DNA of 64,000 nt from Amycolatopsis bartoniae (GTDB lineage Bacteria; Actinomycetota; Actinomycetes; Mycobacteriales; Pseudonocardiaceae), in assembly GCF_014191255.1 (NCBI RefSeq), contig NZ_JACHWH010000003.1, positions 811,501-875,500 on the forward strand. Reading direction: 5' to 3'. Positions 63,070 to 64,000 of this stretch are shown one piece after another. How positions within the stretch are numbered: position 1 is the stretch's first letter; every line of letters starts with the position of its first letter. Made by a program: the position numbers and the translations under genes. Below the pieces are notes generated by a model. The model searched no databases and had not been told where the DNA came from. It was given only the letters and a program-made list of their open reading frames with translations.

Positions 63070-64000
63070 GGTCCTTCCGCTCGCGCAGCCCGTTCCGCGT
63101 CGGCCTCGTCGGCGGCGTGGTCCTGCTGCTGGCCGGGCTGCTCACGCTGTTCTGGGACGACCTGCCCGGGCTCGGCTCCGGCACCACCTACACCGCCGAC
63201 TTCGGCGAGGCCGCGGGGCTCGCGTCCGGCGACGAGGTACGCATCGCCGGAAAGAAGGTCGGCGAGGTGACCGGCGTGGCACTCGCGGGCGATCACGTGC
63301 GGATCTCCTTCCGCGTCAGCGGCGCGTGGGTCGGCGACCAGACCGTCGCGGCCATCCGGATCAAGACGCTGCTGGGCGCCAAGAACCTCGCGCTCGACCC
63401 GCGCGGCGACCGCGACCAGGACCCGCACCAGGACATCCCGCGGAACCGGACCGTGACGCCCTACGACGTGACGGCCGCCTTCGGGGACCTGGCGCAGACC
63501 GCCGGGGAGCTGGACACCGACCAGCTGGCGCAGAGCTTCCGTACGCTGTCCGACACGTTCTCCGCCGCCACCCCGGACGACGTGAAGTCCACTCTGGACG
63601 GTCTGTCGTCGTTGTCCCGCACCATCTCCTCCCGCGACACGCAGCTCAAGCAGCTGCTGGCGGGCACCTCGAAGGTCACCGGCACGATCGCGCAGCGCAC
63701 CGGCCAGCTCGCCGACCTCATCACCGACGGCAACGTGCTGCTGGCCGAGTTCCAGAAGCGCCGCGACGCCATCGACGCGCTGCTGCGCGGCACGCAGGAC
63801 CTCGCGGCCCAGGTCCGCGGGCTGATCCAGGACAACGACGCGCAACTGCGGCCCGCGCTGGAGCAGCTGGACCGCGTCACCGACGTGCTGGCACGCAACC
63901 AGGGCAACCTCGACCGCAGCCTGGCGCTGGCCGGGCCGTTCTACCGGCTCGTCGGCGACGCCATCGGCAACGGCGACTGGATCGACACCTACGTCTGCGG
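63066..64000 (+). CDS. mceC: MCE family protein, third in series (cut by window edge)
   Basis: 311 codons seen. TM helix RVGLVGGVVLLLAGLLTLFW, MCE domain (TTYTADFGEAAGLASGDEVRIA, GKKVGEVTGVALAGDHVRISF, LLGAKNLALDP), needle region and the GDWIDTYVC tail just at the edge. The remaining mceD-F genes are expected downstream. Confidence 0.93.
   Translation, partial: MRSFRSRSPFRVGLVGGVVLLLAGLLTLFWDDLPGLGSGTTYTADFGEAAGLASGDEVRIAGKKVGEVTGVALAGDHVRISFRVSGAWVGDQTVAAIRIKTLLGAKNLALDPRGDRDQDPHQDIPRNRTVTPYDVTAAFGDLAQTAGELDTDQLAQSFRTLSDTFSAATPDDVKSTLDGLSSLSRTISSRDTQLKQLLAGTSKVTGTIAQRTGQLADLITDGNVLLAEFQKRRDAIDALLRGTQDLAAQVRGLIQDNDAQLRPALEQLDRVTDVLARNQGNLDRSLALAGPFYRLVGDAIGNGDWIDTYVC

Overview
The window is very GC-rich chromosomal DNA from a high-GC actinomycete. 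The combination of an ethA/ethR-type pair, an mce lipid-import locus, actinobacterial glgA-glgC, an SCO6045/DUF692/TIGR04222 cassette and a crtYc/crtYd carotenoid cluster points to Pseudonocardiaceae, most likely an Amycolatopsis relative. This is an inference from gene families; no 16S or other marker is present. I saw no tRNA, rRNA, CRISPR, transposase or phage genes, so this looks like ordinary chromosome, with accessory character mainly in 5.6, 12, 22-26, 31-37, 42-46 and 49-64 kb.

Layout. 0-6 kb: lipoprotein (cut by the edge), aldo/keto reductase, undecaprenyl-diphosphatase, histidine phosphatase and an M3 peptidase, followed by a structured cloverleaf element. 6-16 kb (minus): two tandem GH92 alpha-mannosidases, one secreted and one without signal peptide; the latter is end-to-start overlapped with a FUSC-type membrane protein and malate dehydrogenase. 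16-20 kb: M20 peptidase and DppA aminopeptidase, a lone BtuF-like protein, an ABM monooxygenase and an NlpC/P60 protein. 20-28 kb: glgA-glgC, an 816-residue Ala/Pro-rich anchored protein, a nitrilase-family protein carrying a pentapeptide repeat, an unknown membrane protein and a secreted SH3/CHAP-like protein. 28-35 kb: STAS protein, acyl-CoA dehydrogenase plus CoA-transferase, an XRE regulator, and a set of genes (methyltransferase, FMN-binding PPOX-like protein, nitroreductase-like protein, two SRPBCC-like proteins) whose upstream regions share a DosR-like box.

35-37 kb (minus): the most interesting locus, a MNIO (DUF692) enzyme coupled to a TIGR04222 membrane protein whose C-terminus is a Cys-Gly repeat, plus an SCO6045-like protein: a likely peptide-modification system. 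37-42 kb: TauD dioxygenase, HAD phosphatase, GH172, ABM, STAS and a Rieske protein. 42-46 kb (minus): crtB-crtYc-crtYd-crtT-crtU plus a pyrimidine-dimer-glycosylase-like gene, with no crtE or crtI visible. 46-49 kb: poorly known genes.

49-53.6 kb: ethR divergent from an operon of ethA-type Baeyer-Villiger monooxygenase, acyl-CoA ligase and phosphotriesterase-like lactonase, which reads as a ketone to lactone to acyl-CoA route. 53.6-64 kb: a secreted lipase, then an mce locus: a DUF6801 surface protein divergent from an SRPBCC-FadD fusion, a second DUF6801 protein, yrbEA, yrbEB and three mce genes, the last cut by the window edge. Many genes show a TANNNT hexamer 6-7 nt before the start codon, which suggests frequent leaderless transcription.
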